A stretch of 64,000 nucleotides of DNA, from assembly GCA_025403435.1 (NCBI GenBank), contig CM046350.1:32083346-32147345 (forward strand), in the 5' to 3' direction. The translations under genes were made by a program, and so were the position numbers. A model generated the notes under the pieces. The model was given only the letters and a program-made list of their open reading frames with translations. It ran no database searches and was not told the DNA's origin. Positions 1 through 11,660 of this stretch are shown here, one piece after another; positions within the stretch are counted from its first letter, which is position 1, and the number at the start of each line of letters is the position of its first letter. The stretch comes from Artocarpus heterophyllus. Taxonomy: Eukaryota; Streptophyta; Magnoliopsida; Rosales; Moraceae.

Positions 1-410
1 ATAATCTGATCACGCATTTTTAAGTGATTTTATCAAATATTGATCCAAATTCAAATTTTTGAGGTCTTATATGATAAGGACTAACCCTTGGGTCCAACGT
101 CTATAAATAAGGAGTGAGACTGATAAGTTATTTAGATCAATTGAGAGATCAAGAGTAAGCACTCTATATTGTGAGTCTCTAAAACTCTCATGAATAGCTA
201 TTGTTCACAGATCACGAACGGTAGTTCTGGGTATTTCTCAACTAGTTGGAAGGAGAGTCACTGGGGAAGAGCTATACATTGTGCGTCCACACGAACTTCG
301 ATCGTGGACAGAGAATAGCAAAGAAGACCAGTTGGTTGAGGCTCTTTTGAAATGCCCTTCTCTTCATCGATTGTAGGAGCTCTTCAACAAATAAGGTTCT
401 GATTAATTTA
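1..410 (+). repeat. F 5' LTR, first fragment (cut by window start)
   Basis: Aligns by eye with the 3' LTR of F from about 48730 to 49140, with the same order of landmarks. The TATA box tataaata is at 112-119, followed by the transcript start zone and the R/U5 segment ending in gattaattta. It is interrupted at 410 by solo LTR E. The last five bases (attta, 406-410) are repeated at 41716-41720, right after E. Confidence 0.92.
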
Positions 411-756
411 TGTTGGAAAAGCAATACGCAACCCAATTTTAAAATTTTTTATACCAGAGTATTTTACAAAACACAAGTTTGACACACTATATGCATAAAT
501 TAACCAGATCTTACTAACCTTGTTTGCCGAAAAGCTCTCGAAATCAATGAAGAGAAAGGATGCTATAGAAGGACCTTAACTAACTAGCCTTCTTTGCTAT
601 TCTCTATCCACGACCAATGTGTGTGTGGGCACACTCGTATAGCTCTTCCACCGGATGACTCTCCTTTTAACCAATTGAGAAATGCCCAAAGCTAGAGTCC
701 ATGATTTATGAACAACAGCTCTTTAGGGAGTTTCAAAGTCTCACTAGCAGAGTACT
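411..756 (-). repeat. Solo copia LTR E, first fragment
   Basis: Begins tgttggaaaa, the reverse complement of the LTR 3' end of this copia family, and is colinear with the C1 LTR from 11661. It is broken at 756 by gypsy element G and resumes at 40206. No internal region, PBS or PPT belongs to it, so it is a solo LTR left by LTR-LTR recombination. Target duplication attta is at 406-410 and 41716-41720. Confidence 0.92.
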
Positions 757-2460
757 TGTCACAACCTGCCTTTTCGGGTTGTGATAAACCTTTTTCTTAC
801 TTTCAAATAGGCGAAAACTTAAGAATTTTCTTAAAAAATATTTTACATATATTGGTTTTAGGAACTTTCGAAATACAAACATATACATATATTTACATAA
901 ACACACTTTCTTTTGCAATACCATTTGCCAAATACTCTCGAGAGAGGTTTTGTCATACTTAACTATGTTACAACTTTTCTACACACGTTACAAAATAACT
1001 TAAAATATTCTATAGTGAAAACATAACAGCGGCAGAATTCATACCCATTATGCACACCAATCATTTCTCTGCCAGCTCATCAATGAAATTATTCTGACCT
1101 TCTTGTGGGAATACCTACAGCATGAAACACTTAATGAGCTTACGCCCAGTAAGTCCCAATATAGCCCACATGCACATTAAATACAAAGCGTGACTCAATT
1201 ATGCTTTCTTATGAACATTATTTATCTTTTTCATATCTTATCTCTTGCTGGGGCCCAAGTGTTCATACCATTGCGCATATAGGTGTACGTGACACCATGA
1301 CCATACTATATCCTCAAACTTCCTTTGAGTCAGAAGTCGGTACGATATTTTCCTTAATTTTTGATGATATATTTACGAGTCCAATTATTGTGGGTGTCAT
1401 ACCATGCATGACGTGATAATCACATATTATACATGAAACATAAATACTCTCATATGACATAGTATACACAGGTACATACTTTATATACATAGAGGTACAC
1501 ATTAATATACACACAAGTACATGACATAATATACACACAAGTATTTAATTGTATACTCATAGGTACACATTAACATACTTATAGGTATTCATATCATAGC
1601 ATACACACAGGTATACACCTTGATATATACACATGTATATATATACATATTTTACATTCTATACCTACAATTCTATACTGTAAGTGGGATGGGTACTTAC
1701 TTGGTTTAGGTTTCCATGCACTTTGACTTCAGTTCCCTCTCTCCTAGACTTCTAGGATCCTGTTGGCCAATTACAAAGCTATTAGCCAAATGTTCACTAC
1801 TTCTTCAAGGCTCTATGTATCATTACAAAATAATCGTTAATTAATAACTTGAGTTACATAACTATATACAACTCTGAAACCCACTGGCTTTCTTGTTCTT
1901 CCCTATCATCTCTAACATAGAGCGGAAATCTTCCTAATCATTCCTTTTTCCCTTTTTGGAATGTTCCAGAGCAATTTGGGTTACTTGGGCAAAATGACGA
2001 TTTTGCTCCTAGTGGGCCTACTAACTTCCTGAGCTCGACTTCGCTATTCTAGCGAAAATATCTATGTTTTAATCATAGAATAATATGGGTGCCGGGTCTC
2101 CTTATTTTACATATAAACCTCATTTTAATAGAACTTTGCAATTATTCCCCTTATTTGAAAATTCTGACAATTTTACCCTCAGGACTAAAATTAATCTTTT
2201 TAAACCATAATTTTCTATTTTTCACAAGGATCATTTTTGTTCAAAGTACTATATTCAAAATCCAATTGAAGAATGACGTTTTTGCCCTTTAAAATTTTTT
2301 CCCAATGTTAACAAATTCTTGAAAAATTAAAATCTTACAAACAGTTGAGATTTTCGACAATCCATTCGTGTCACCTAACAGTTTCGTCAAGATCTACAAC
2401 TTTTGTGTTTTAACTTTCTTGAAATTTTCACTGCACAGGGGTGTTTTTGGGCATTTTTTA
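757..2460 (-). repeat. G 3' LTR, truncated
   Basis: Colinear with the 5' LTR of G from 37185 to about 38892. Similarity stops after gggcatttttta at 2460, where the sequence passes directly into integrase coding DNA. The first about 1.3 kb of the LTR in element orientation is missing, as are the PPT, the 3' untranslated region and the integrase C-terminus. One deletion explains all of this. Confidence 0.88.
1462..1645. repeat. Degenerate ~23-bp phased repeat in the G LTR
   Basis: A motif of the form acacaGGTACAy recurs with cores near 1471, 1494, 1515, 1540, 1562, 1583, 1610 and 1634, so the spacing is 21-27 bp. The same run is present in the 5' LTR of G at about 37885-38075, so it belongs to the LTR and predates this insertion. 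The units are too diverged for a fresh microsatellite. Confidence 0.7.
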
Positions 2461-3180
2461 CTGTACAGCTTTGTTCCCATTGCTTGATGAACGCTCCTCT
2501 AGAACTTGAAAGTGAACCAGCCATCACGATCAGAGATGATGGATTTTAGGACTCCATGGTATCTAACTATTTATGTGACATATAATTCAGCTAGTCGTTC
2601 AATAGAACTGCTAAGTTTAATGGGTAAAAAGTGCATAGATTTGGTCAATCTATCTATAATTTCCTATATAGTATCATGTCCTCCTATAGTTTTGGGTAAT
2701 CCGGTCACCAGGTCCATAGTTATTTAGTCCTATTTTCACTCTGGAATATCTATCTTTTGCAGCTCACCTATCGGTCATTGATGTTCAGCTTTCATCCTTT
2801 GACAAGTGAGACATTTACTGACAAATCTCGCAACGTCATTCTTCATTCCATGCCACCAGTAGTGCTCTTTCAAATCTTGGTACATTTTTGTAGCTCCTAG
2901 ATGAGCAACATACGGTGCCTCATGAGCTTCTTTTAATATCTGCCTCCTCAACTCCTCATCGTTGGGAATGCATAATCTACCTTTATAACGGAGAATGCCA
3001 TCTTCCAAAATGCTAAATTCTGCTTCTTTGTTCTCAAGGACCTCATTCCTATATCTAAGCAGCAATGGATCTGCTTCTTGTCGCTCCTTTAAATTCTCCC
3101 ATATAGCTGGTCAGAAGGATAGATTGGCTAGACCTCTAGTGATTATCTCCATTCCCGCTTCTACCAAGTCTTTCTGAAGA
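2461..3180 (-). pseudogene. G integrase, N-terminal part only
   Basis: Minus-strand translation shows the integrase zinc-binding (H2C2) region at 2775-3065, ending in KCLTCQRMKAEHQ. The start of the catalytic core follows, with MDLVTGLPKT, EIIDRLTKSMHFLPI and IISDRD. Integrase inserts the cDNA into chromosomes using a DDE triad; two aspartates are visible and the glutamate is lost. Reading stops near GTKLYS, where LTR sequence begins at 2460. Several in-frame stops interrupt the core. The chromodomain that normally follows in chromoviruses is absent. Confidence 0.85.
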
Positions 3181-3652
3181 GGTCTTGGCATCGATTGCCC
3201 ATTGCAAGCGAGGACGTCATTCTACGATTGAGGGCATCAGCTACTCGGTTAACCTTTCTAGGGTGATATAAAATTTTACAGTCGTAGTCTTTAACCAGCT
3301 CAAGCGATCTTCTTTGTCTCATATTGAGCTCCTTCTGTGTGAAGATATATTTCAGACTCTGGTGGTCCGTATAAATCTTGCATTTAGCTCCATACAAATA
3401 GTGACGCCAAATCTTCAATACAAATACGTCCACTGCTAATTCCAAGTCATGTGTTAGGTAGTTCTTTTCATGATCCTTCAGCTGTTGGGATGCTTATGCA
3501 ATCACCTTTCCATTTTGCATGAGTATGGCTCCTAAGCCTGTTTTTGATGCATCGTTGTAAATTATGAAGTTTCCTAGTTTTAGATCTGGTATGGTCAGTA
3601 CCGGGGCACTCGTGAGTGGTCTTTTCAGTTCCTCGAAACTCTCTTCACACTT
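3181..3652 (-). pseudogene. G RNase H and end of reverse transcriptase (left part)
   Basis: Minus-strand translation resumes the RT connection at CEESFEELKRPLT next to the T1 insertion. It continues into RNase H with [25 protein letters not shown] and [11 protein letters not shown], the residues that hold the catalytic D-E-D carboxylates. RNase H removes the RNA strand of the RNA-DNA hybrid. A stop follows GKVIA. The 3' edge cactt (3648-3652) is the target duplication of T1, and the other half of the RT is at 31612. Confidence 0.88.
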
Positions 3653-4293
3653 TGTTGATGCTTACCAAGGTCTGGTGTTAAATCAACACCACGTGTGGCT
3701 GCGCACGGTGCTCAGCTCTTCTTGGTTCGCCTCTACCCGATTGGGTATGCCTGCAACAAGAGGAGGAACGCTTTAGAGGTAAGAGAAAGGGGTCAGTCAA
3801 CAGATAAGGGCTCTTTGATGCTCAAGGCAGGGGTTGCTCGGCAAAGGATGGGAACTTGTTAGGTGGGAATGCGCATGCATGCTAGGATGCAACAAATGCA
3901 TCCTATTTATAGGCCACCACCTGGACCGAGTGTTAGCTGGGTTTTGCCCATAACCTAGGTGTCACATCAAGGCGTGTTAGGTGGCAGGTGACAAGTGTCA
4001 TGTCCCTCCATCAATCGATTGGTCTCCATTATACGGTGTGTTGTTTGCCATTTGTTGGCCTATGATGGCAAGTAGCAGTCCACTTTGAAATGAAAATAGT
4101 CTGACCCGAGCTGGAACATAGTCCGAGGAGGCAACCTATTGAGGTGCGGCCCTGGTGTCCTTGAGAATCACCTTGGACAGGACTTCCTAGATCATCGAGG
4201 TCAATAGTATGCTCCAGGGTAACTCTACCAAGCCGTTTGGCTGACCACCTGGAGTACGGCTCCTTGGTGATGACGCCGAGCTCACCCTCAACA
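3653..4293 (-). repeat. T1 3' LTR
   Basis: About 641 bp, closest by eye to the LTR at 30976-31606: both share the catgcatgc segment that T2 LTRs lack. The minus-strand TATA box reads tatttata on the + strand at 3905-3912. Terminal inverted repeat is TGTTGA/TCAACA. Confidence 0.93.
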
Positions 4294-4307
4294 GTAGCCC
4301 CCCAATT
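4294..4307 (-). other. T1 polypurine tract
   Basis: Minus strand reads AATTGGGGGGCTAC directly before the 3' LTR. A G-rich purine run in this place primes plus-strand DNA synthesis. The matching site in T2 is at 22571-22584. Confidence 0.75.
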
Positions 4308-4518
4308 CACTGGTCGGTGTCCAACCGAGTGAACTATGCTGAGTGGGTGAGGTCAGCTAAAGAAGGAAGACAACGCGGCATCCAAAAGTGGTGCAAAACG
4401 AAGGGTTGCATGGATTGTCTGAGAGACACGTGTTGCTCTATGGTCGACTACGCCGCCTGATAGGTGTAATCATCACACCTCTTTGTTTTCTACACCCAGA
4501 TTTCTTGCCTGAAATGGC

Positions 4519-4526
4519 TATAAATA
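4519..4526 (+). promoter_or_regulatory. Candidate TATA box of T1 antisense promoter
   Basis: ggcTATAAATAggg lies 146 bp before the antisense ORF start at 4673. The same motif and spacing occur in T2 (22798-22805, ATG at 22955). The site is internal, outside the LTR, and points opposite to the element's own transcription. Confidence 0.6.
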
Positions 4527-6099
4527 GGGCCTTTCTTTTTGTCATTTCACATGGTAGGGGCCAGATTTTGCATCCATTGAGTTTTTAACTATCGAACTAT
4601 AGTTACTAGCCCAAAGACTGCATTCCCAAGCTACCACAGCCCGATCAGGTAATTTTCTTGAAAGGAACAAACATGAGTGACATGTTAGATTCCTGGAATG
4701 TCAACATCACCTAGTCAGAAAGCAATCTTAAGACTAGCTCATCTTCCACGGAGGTCGATATCGAAAGATTGTCACCAGAGCAAGATGGGGTCGACCGGTT
4801 GGCCCAGATATTGAGGGTCGACTCCCAAACTATCCCTAAGCAGGAGTTCCTCAACCTGCTGGATGGGGAGTGCCCAGTAAGGCCATGTAGGAGTGAAAAC
4901 CCTTACATTGGGGCGGCCATCGCAAGCTCCTCCTGAGTTACCACCCGAGAGCGAGCCGAGTTGGAGGCAGCAGGCGATGTCCCGATCACTTTTGGTCAAA
5001 GCTCCAGGGCCCCTGCCTAGGTCATGGGCAGGATTATTGTCCACATCTCAGACGACGAGCAGGGGGTCGAGGAGGTAGCAGAGAAGGCTGAGCAGGTCAT
5101 CAAGATCGATGAGGACGAAAGGGTTTGAGTCACTTGAGTCCTAGGAGTGACAGTCTATAGAGTGACCTAGCCCAGGCAGACCTCCGCAGCAGCTTACTCT
5201 AGCACCATAACGGAGTCTCGGCTAGAGGATCTATGCGTCGAGTTCAACATCCTCAACAACGTCATCCTCATCACACCCAAGGAGAATGATTCACCCCTGA
5301 ACCTGCCCAAGGGGTGTATAACGCTATACATTGAGTTTTTTAGAGCTGGGCTGCGCCTCTCGTTCCATCTATTCCTCTGTCGGGCATTAAATGACTTTAA
5401 TGTGTGCTCGGCTCAGCTCAACCTGAATAGTTACAGGACATTGATCAGGATGTACATGTTGTGGAGGTACACCGGGCAACCAAGGTGTCGTTGGAAGCAT
5501 TTAAACAAGTGTACAAGATGAAGAATTTGTCTCGGTAGTCCAGGTGGTATTACGTCATCGGCTTCAAGAGAGATTTCATTCTACGTAACCCTGACTCAGA
5601 CAAATTCTAGAAGTACTAAAGGTTTTATGTCGGGGGCAATTATTTAGCCCGAGCTGGTGAGGTCATGCCTACTGATCAGCATGTCCCGAGGTCATTTGAG
5701 CAGGGACACGTGTGGTCGAGGAGGCCGTGGGCGTCGAGCCATGTGATCAAGGCGGTTGAAGACCTGTTTAAGAAGCCAGAGGGAACGCGATAGTAGTCCT
5801 TCCTACTCGGGAAGGAGATCCTTTTAGGTTATGGCTAGTTCGGGGAACCCAGTAGAACAAATCCCCCATCGAACATCTGACCTGCTTGATTAGCCAGGCA
5901 GGCACTGTCGTAAGGCCGAGCGCCGTGGACGTCCCAAGGCTGAGCACTTCCTAATCTGGGTGGCCGATGAGGGAGCCATCATTGTCCAGCTCTGAGGACT
6001 CATCGAGTGGCTCCTTTGATGCGGGGCCACCCATGGCAAACGAGGACCTCGAGGACGTGATTCAACTCTTATACCCATCACGCCAGCTCCAGATCAGAG

Positions 6100-6187
6100 G
6101 TTAGCTTCGAGTTTTCTCTTCTTCCTTTTTTTTTTTTACGTGCCAACTTGGATTTGTCTTGGGAGGATTTTGGATTTTACATAAATG
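6100..6187 (+). other. Intron-like gap 1 in T1 aORF
   Basis: The exon ends agatcagag before gttagc; a pyrimidine-rich run follows, then atgtcttc. The T2 counterpart (24338-24416) has an intact GT and AG. In T1 the acceptor reads acata instead of acag, so the site has decayed. Confidence 0.5.
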
Positions 6188-6568
6188 TCTTCATGGCCGA
6201 GCACTGCTGAAGAGAGACGTGCTCTCATGGAGAGCCTCCGTAAAAAGAAAGGCAAGGCCGTGGAAACTAGGAGGAAGCGCAAACGAACTCTGAGGATGGA
6301 GCCTCCCCCACGATTCGAACAGCCCCCTGCACCATTCCAAGAGCTACCGCCCTAGCCACCAAGGACTAGGGCATCGTCCAGCGAGACACCCCCCACCGTC
6401 ACAACCATAGTGCCCTCTTCGGGAGACACCTTGAGGAGACGGCTGAACTACCGCCGGACCATCCTTGAGCGCCTCGGGGACGTCATGCCTTAGGAGGACT
6501 TCATGGTGAACCTTCGGAGAGACAACTTCAAGGGCCTATCTGATGCAGCCTTCCAATCTGCCGCCAAG

Positions 6569-6642
6569 GTGAGTGCTCGTCCCACCCCTAAGCTTCTCTC
6601 TTTTCCTTTTTGTTGCATGCTGACGAGTCCTGTCTTCCTCAG
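6569..6642 (+). other. Intron-like gap 2 in T1 aORF
   Basis: gccaag|GTGAGTGC ... tcttcctcAG|acattc. The donor fits the plant consensus and the acceptor has a pyrimidine tract. The 74-bp length is near the plant minimum. Both flanks stay in one frame (AAFQSAAK then TFAFLHMAYL, phase 0). Confidence 0.65.
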
Positions 6643-7255
6643 ACATTCGCCTTCCTACACATGGCCTATTTGACCAGATTGAAGGAACTCAACCAGGAGA
6701 GGAAGAGACATTAGAAGGTCCTTCTGGCAAAGGACAAGATCAAGAAGGAGCTCGGTGCTAAGAGCGCCGAGCTTCATCTAGCGAATGAGGCTCTCGCCTG
6801 GGCCGAGGAGGAGCCTCGAAAAGTGAAGGAAGAAGCCCATCAGGCTAAAGCAGAGGTAGAAGAGGCGAGGAAGGAGGTTGAGCAAGCAAAGAACGAGGCT
6901 GCTTAGCTCAGAGACCAGTTGGCAGCCTTGCAGGTAGAGAATCGACGTTTCTTAAAGGAGCTCCCCGACCGAATCACCTAGGCTATCGAAGAGTTCAAGG
7001 CATCGTTGGAGTACGCCGATTACTACTACTTCGGCATGATGGACCCCTGAGATTATCTAATCAGGAAGCACCCTGAGGCTGACGGCTTTGACTGGTCGCT
7101 CATAGTCGAGCCTGAGCAGGCCACTGCTCAGCAACAAGAGCCAGAAGAGGTCGTCGAAGTGGACGGCGATGACAATGGGGACGATCAGGGCACTGACAGA
7201 GGCGGCGGTGGCAAAGGCGGCAAAGATGATGCTGGGGATGGGACCCAGGCTTAAG

Positions 7256-8349
7256 CTATCTTGTTTGTTTTTGTTTTTTGTGATTGTCTATCCAGGCTTG
7301 GGAGGTGCCCAGTTAATTGTACCTCCCTACCACTGTTTGATGAAAATATGTTTTCCAAGTTTATCGCTTCTCGGATTCTTATATATGTTTTTAATATTTT
7401 CCAAGCACGATTGTTCTCAGGTAGGCATTTCATAATTCAAGGTGAGGGGTTTCTCAAAAATGTAGTTAAGCCTTCGTTTCACCAAGCTAACATAGACCTC
7501 AGCCTCGAAATTGAATTAGGAATTCAAACCAAGTTGGATACTCCTCGGGAGGGGCATTCCTAAACCATAGTTTCCTGAGCTTTCCCTTTTTTCAATTACA
7601 TTGATGCCAAGTTTAATGTCTCGATCGTTGTCGAGTTAATCCGAGCGGGGAATCCCTGTTTCTCGGTCAGGCAGAGCACAGCGGCATATAGGTACCCTAT
7701 ACCCTGTCGCCCCCTAGACTTGTTTAAGTTTATGGAAACTTTTACAAGTCTACTGTTGGTCGAGCATGGTTATGCTAGGCGACTTGCTAGGCGGTCTGTA
7801 CAGTGATAGACTAGTAGTTGGCAAGGTGCCAATCAGCCCCCCAGATCGGTTAATTAGAATGACTCTTCCTCTTTGAGAGTTGTTGTCTGGTCCTCCAGGC
7901 TAGAGTTTATGGCTTCCCTCTTTGGGTCATGCATTTTCCTTAGACACACATTGCTCGATGGTACGGTGTAGGAATTTACATTGCATTGATGTGTAGTGTT
8001 TACATCCCAGTCCTATTCAATAGGTCTAGTTACAAAAAGAATATAGCTAGACGTCAAAAAAAGCTTTCTGGCATTGGCTAACAAAAGAATCTTTTCAGAA
8101 GCTCAGCGTTGCAAGGATGACCGAGCAAGTTTCCCTCCATGTTAGATAGTTTGTTTGTGCCTGGCTGGATGATTTCAACAATCCTGTACAGCCCGTCCCA
8201 CTTTGGGCCAAAAGACCCCAACCTGGGCTGCTAAACCTTGACCTTTTTTAGTACCAAATCTCTGACTTTAAAGCTCCTCGATTGGACTCGCTTGTTGTAA
8301 TACCGAGCCAAGACTTGGTTCTAAGCTGCATTTCGAATTGCTGCATGGT
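7256..8349. other. T1 spacer between aORF and INT
   Basis: No conserved domain on either strand. It lies where the aORF transcript (+) and the pol transcript (-) converge and is the natural site for both 3' ends. Short ORFs here do not match anything I recognise. Confidence 0.5.
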
Positions 8350-9290
8350 TTCTTTTTTTTTCGAGTAAGTCCAGCTCAGACATCATGACCTTTGCGTTTT
8401 GAATTTCCTTGTATTGTTCAACCATGAAGCTCGGTAGCCCCACCTCAGCTAGGATGACAGCTTCCGCTCCGTACACAAGCGAGAATGGGGTCTCTCCGGT
8501 AGCCGTCTAGGCAGTTGTTCGGTAAGCCTAGAGCACTTTTAGGAGCTCGTCAATCCATGCTCCCTTAAGGTCCTCGAGCTTTTTCTTCAAGTTGTCCTTG
8601 ATTGTTATGTTTATCGCTTCGACTTGCCCGTTGCTTTGTGGATAGCTTAAAAAGGAGAAAGCCTTCCTGATGCCAAGCTGCTTGCACAAGCGGAGAAGAC
8701 TGAAGGACTCGAACTGTTTAGCATTGTCGGTCACGATGGTATGCGGGATTCCAAACCGACAAATGATGTTTTTCCATAAGAAGCTAGTACACTTTGCTTC
8801 GGTCATGTTGGTACGTGGCTTTACTTCAACCCATTTGGTGAGGTAATCTATAGCCATGATGCAATACTTGAATTGTGATCGGGCTTGAGGAAGGGGTCCG
8901 ATTAGATCGATGGCCCATTTTGTGAATGGCCACGTCGACATTACGAGGTGAGCGGCTTAGTGTGGTGTCCGGGTACCCTTAAAAATTGCTGACACTTGAG
9001 GCATTTTCGTGCAAATTCCTTGCAATCTTGCTCCATGGTCGGCCAATAGTAGCCCTACTGGAGGCATTTTTAGGCCAAGGATCACCCTCAGAATGGTTAC
9101 TGCATAGGCCTTCGTGGATCTCCTTCATTAAATACTCAACCTCTTTAGGCCCTATACACTTTAAACATGACGTGGTGTAGCCTCGTCGATATAATTTTCT
9201 ATCAATCATCGAATACTGGGCCAAGCTGTTGCGTATCTGATGTGCCTCTTCTCGGTCGTCGGGCAATTCGGTTGTGGTCAGGTACCAGAT
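8350..9290 (-). pseudogene. T1 integrase
   Basis: The zinc-binding region (EVEYLMKEIHEG through KCLKCQQF, 8980-9180) is crossed by a frameshift. The catalytic core at 8528-8941 shows WAIDLIGPLP (first Asp), IVTDNAKQF (second Asp) and PQSNGQVEA (Glu), a complete DDE triad in 137 codons. The C-terminus (ETPFSLVYGAEAVI) continues to about 8350 with a stop near 8527. Integrase joins the cDNA ends to target DNA. Position after RNase H is normal for Ty3/gypsy. Confidence 0.88.
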
Positions 9291-9960
9291 GATTGAGTCC
9301 ATCCATGTAGTCATGTGTTCCTCTGCTACACTAGCCACTTTCTTGTTTATGCTCGGCTCTACTAACCTTTCAATTAGGATCGAAGATAGGTCACTATCAC
9401 CTAGCCCGAGGCTAACCGAGCAAGGCGTCGGCCTCTGAGTTTCTCGATCTGGGGATTTGGTTGAACTAGTGAGACTTGAATTGTCCGAGCAGCAACTTGA
9501 CCTCTTGTAAATATACAGCCATTGAGCCTGTTCGGGCTTGGAATGCTCTAGTGACTTGTTGGACGATGAGCATCGAGTCACTGTGGATGGCTATGTGGTC
9601 TATCCCAAGATCTCTGGCTATTCGAAGACTGGCCAAAAGTGCTTCATACTTTGCCTCGTTGTTTGAGGCCTTGAAGTCAAATCTGAGTGCGTAGATTACT
9701 TTGTATCCATCTGGGCTTATTAATGTCAGCCTGGTGTCCAATCCTTCCACACAGGAGGATCCATCAATAAAAAGCTTCCATTCTGGCTACGACGTGACGT
9801 AATCTTCGCTGCAGCCAGGGGCATCTGGTGCTTCCACTGGTGCCTTCTCAGCCAACGGTGTGCCTTACCCGGCATCAGTAAATTCGACAATGAAGTCTAT
9901 AACGGCTTAAGCCTTGATGGCTGTCCTCGACACAAAGTGAACATCATACTGGCCAAGCTC
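9291..9960 (-). pseudogene. T1 RNase H
   Basis: Minus-strand ORF 9466-9750 carries ALRFDFKASNNEAKYEALL (catalytic Glu) and IAIHSDSMLIVQQV (catalytic Asp). The first Asp lies in a diverged segment upstream. Tether sequence toward INT (ERLVEPSINKKVASVAEEH) follows. Frame changes near 9580 and 9750 break the reading. The parallel T2 region is 24794-25490. Confidence 0.85.
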
Positions 9961-11340
9961 TACAGATCATTTTGCCATCTAGCCCGATATTTATAGGCTC
10001 TGAAGAACTTACTAGAGAGGAAACTTGGCTGGGACCTGTATTGCATGGCCTTAAAAGTACGGCCGTAATTTTTGAGCAGAAGTGACCAATGCAAAGGCCA
10101 ACTTCTCAAGTGGGGGGTACAGCTCTTTGGTACCTTAAAATGCGTGGCTAGTATAGTAAATGACTTTTGGACTCCATCTTCTTCTCGGACGAGAACCAAG
10201 CTTATAGTCTTCTTAGATATGGCTAGATAGGCAGCTAATACCTCTCTGGGCAAAGGTTTGGACAGGAGCAGGGGAGTGGCTAAATACTTCTTCAAATTCT
10301 GAAAAGCTTCTTCACACTCCCTACTCCACTCAAACCTCCCCTTAAGTGCCTTGAAAAATGGATGGCACTTGTCGGTAGCTCGAGAGACAAATCTGGATAG
10401 AGCCGCTATCATGCTTGTGAGTTTTTGCATCTCCTTTACAGTCTGAGGTGAGTGCATGTCTATGACTAATTGGGCCTTCACTGGGTTAACCTCTATACCT
10501 CGCTGGTTGACCAAAAATCTAAGAAATTTGCCCAAGCGGACCCCAAACACGCACTTTGTCGGGTTGAGTTTCATCCCATATTCTCAGAGAATGTCGAAGG
10601 TTGCTCAGAGATTGGCCATGTGATCCACTGCTTGGACAGATTTAACTAACATATCATCCACGTAGACCTCCATCGTTTTGCTGATCAGCTGAGCAAACAT
10701 CTTATTGACTAGGCACTAATAGGTAGCCCCGGCATTCTTTAGCCCGAAGGGCATTACTACGTAGCAGTATAGCCCCTAGTCAGTAACAAAAGCCGTCTTC
10801 ACTTGATCTTCCTTGGCCATTCTTATCTAATTATATCTGGAATAAGCGTCCATGAAGCTGAATAGCTCATGGTTGGCCGTTGCGTCGATGAGCTAGTCTA
10901 TCCAGGGAAGTGGGAAGCAATCTTTCGAGCAAGCCTTCTTCAGGTCGGTGTAATCAATACAAACTCGCCACTTCCCATTCGCCTTCTTGATGAGGACGAT
11001 GTTCGCTAACCACTCTGGATATTTGACCTCTCAGATGAATCCCGCTTTAAGAAGCTTCTGGACCTCTTCATTTATAGCAGCGTATCTCTCCGGATGGAAA
11101 GCCCTTCTCTTCTATATCACCGGCTTATGATCGGGTCAGATATTGAGCCGATGGCAGATCATGCTTGGGTCGATGTCGAGCATTTCCTCATAAGACCATG
11201 CAAATATGTCCTAATACTCGGTAAGGAGCCCTTCAAGGTCGGCCTAGATCTCAAGTCATAGCAAGGATCCAAGTTAGATAATGCGCTCAGGGTTTGTAGG
11301 GTCTAAGTTGAACGGCACCAAGTCTTCGACCGGGGTGGCC
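9961..11340 (-). pseudogene. T1 reverse transcriptase
   Basis: The palm shows CIDYTDLKKAC and SFMDAYSRYN at about 10840-10985 and the catalytic box EVYVDDMLVKS at 10640-10674, with YVDD codons at 10653-10664. Thumb/connection is the ORF 9960-10574, with MKLNPTKCVFGV, GIEVNPVKAQ and FEWSRECEEAFQNLKKYL. The enzyme copies genomic RNA into cDNA. Several TAG codons interrupt the palm, but the YVDD box itself is intact. Confidence 0.88.
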
Positions 11341-11660
11341 TTACCTCTTCCTCAAGGAGTCGGGGGTCAAGGTTAGAAAACATCTTAGGCACCAGGTTGG
11401 TGGGAAAATTATCTTGTCGACCATGTGGATGGCCAAGACATTTACATGCTGAGCTAACGCCGCTCTAATAGCATTAGCGTAACAAGCTCGAGAGTCCCTC
11501 TAAGACGAGCAGATCACTCCAACCCCATCCTCTATTGGGAATTTTATCGCTAGGTGATACGTAGAGACCACGACCTTTAGTGCATTCACCGTTGGTCGGT
11601 CGATTATAATATTGTATTGGGAGGGTTTGTCAATGACTAGGAACACGTGACCCAAGCAGC
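11341..11660 (-). pseudogene. T1 protease-RT linker, left of the C1 insertion
   Basis: The minus-strand sequence is colinear with T2 26460-26790, downstream of the protease. It ends at the C1 boundary after gcagc (11656-11660), the left target site of C1. It has stops and no catalytic motif of its own. Confidence 0.65.

Larger units (their letters stand above)
4673..7255 (+). pseudogene. T1 antisense ORF (aORF) between INT and 3' LTR, degenerate
   Basis: Plus-strand translation starts MSDMLDSWN and is colinear with the T2 copy at 22955. The first part holds ILRVDSQTIPKQEFLNLLD and ESRLEDLCVEFNIL. The middle part starts MSSWPSTAEERRALMES and has a lysine/arginine-rich run (KKKGKAVETRRKRKR) that resembles a nuclear localisation signal. 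Next comes a long Glu/Lys/Ala-rich coiled coil (about 6690-6960), then YYYFGMMDP, RKHPEADGFDWSLI and an acidic Gly-rich tail ending at 7255. It resembles plant proteins labelled 'putative gypsy type transposon'; the function is unknown. Many TAG stops show that it is dead. Intron-like gaps are listed separately. Confidence 0.75.

Noticed and set aside
7169..7563. ORFs near the end of the T1 aORF
   Set aside because: Out of frame with the conserved aORF end and absent from any recognised family.
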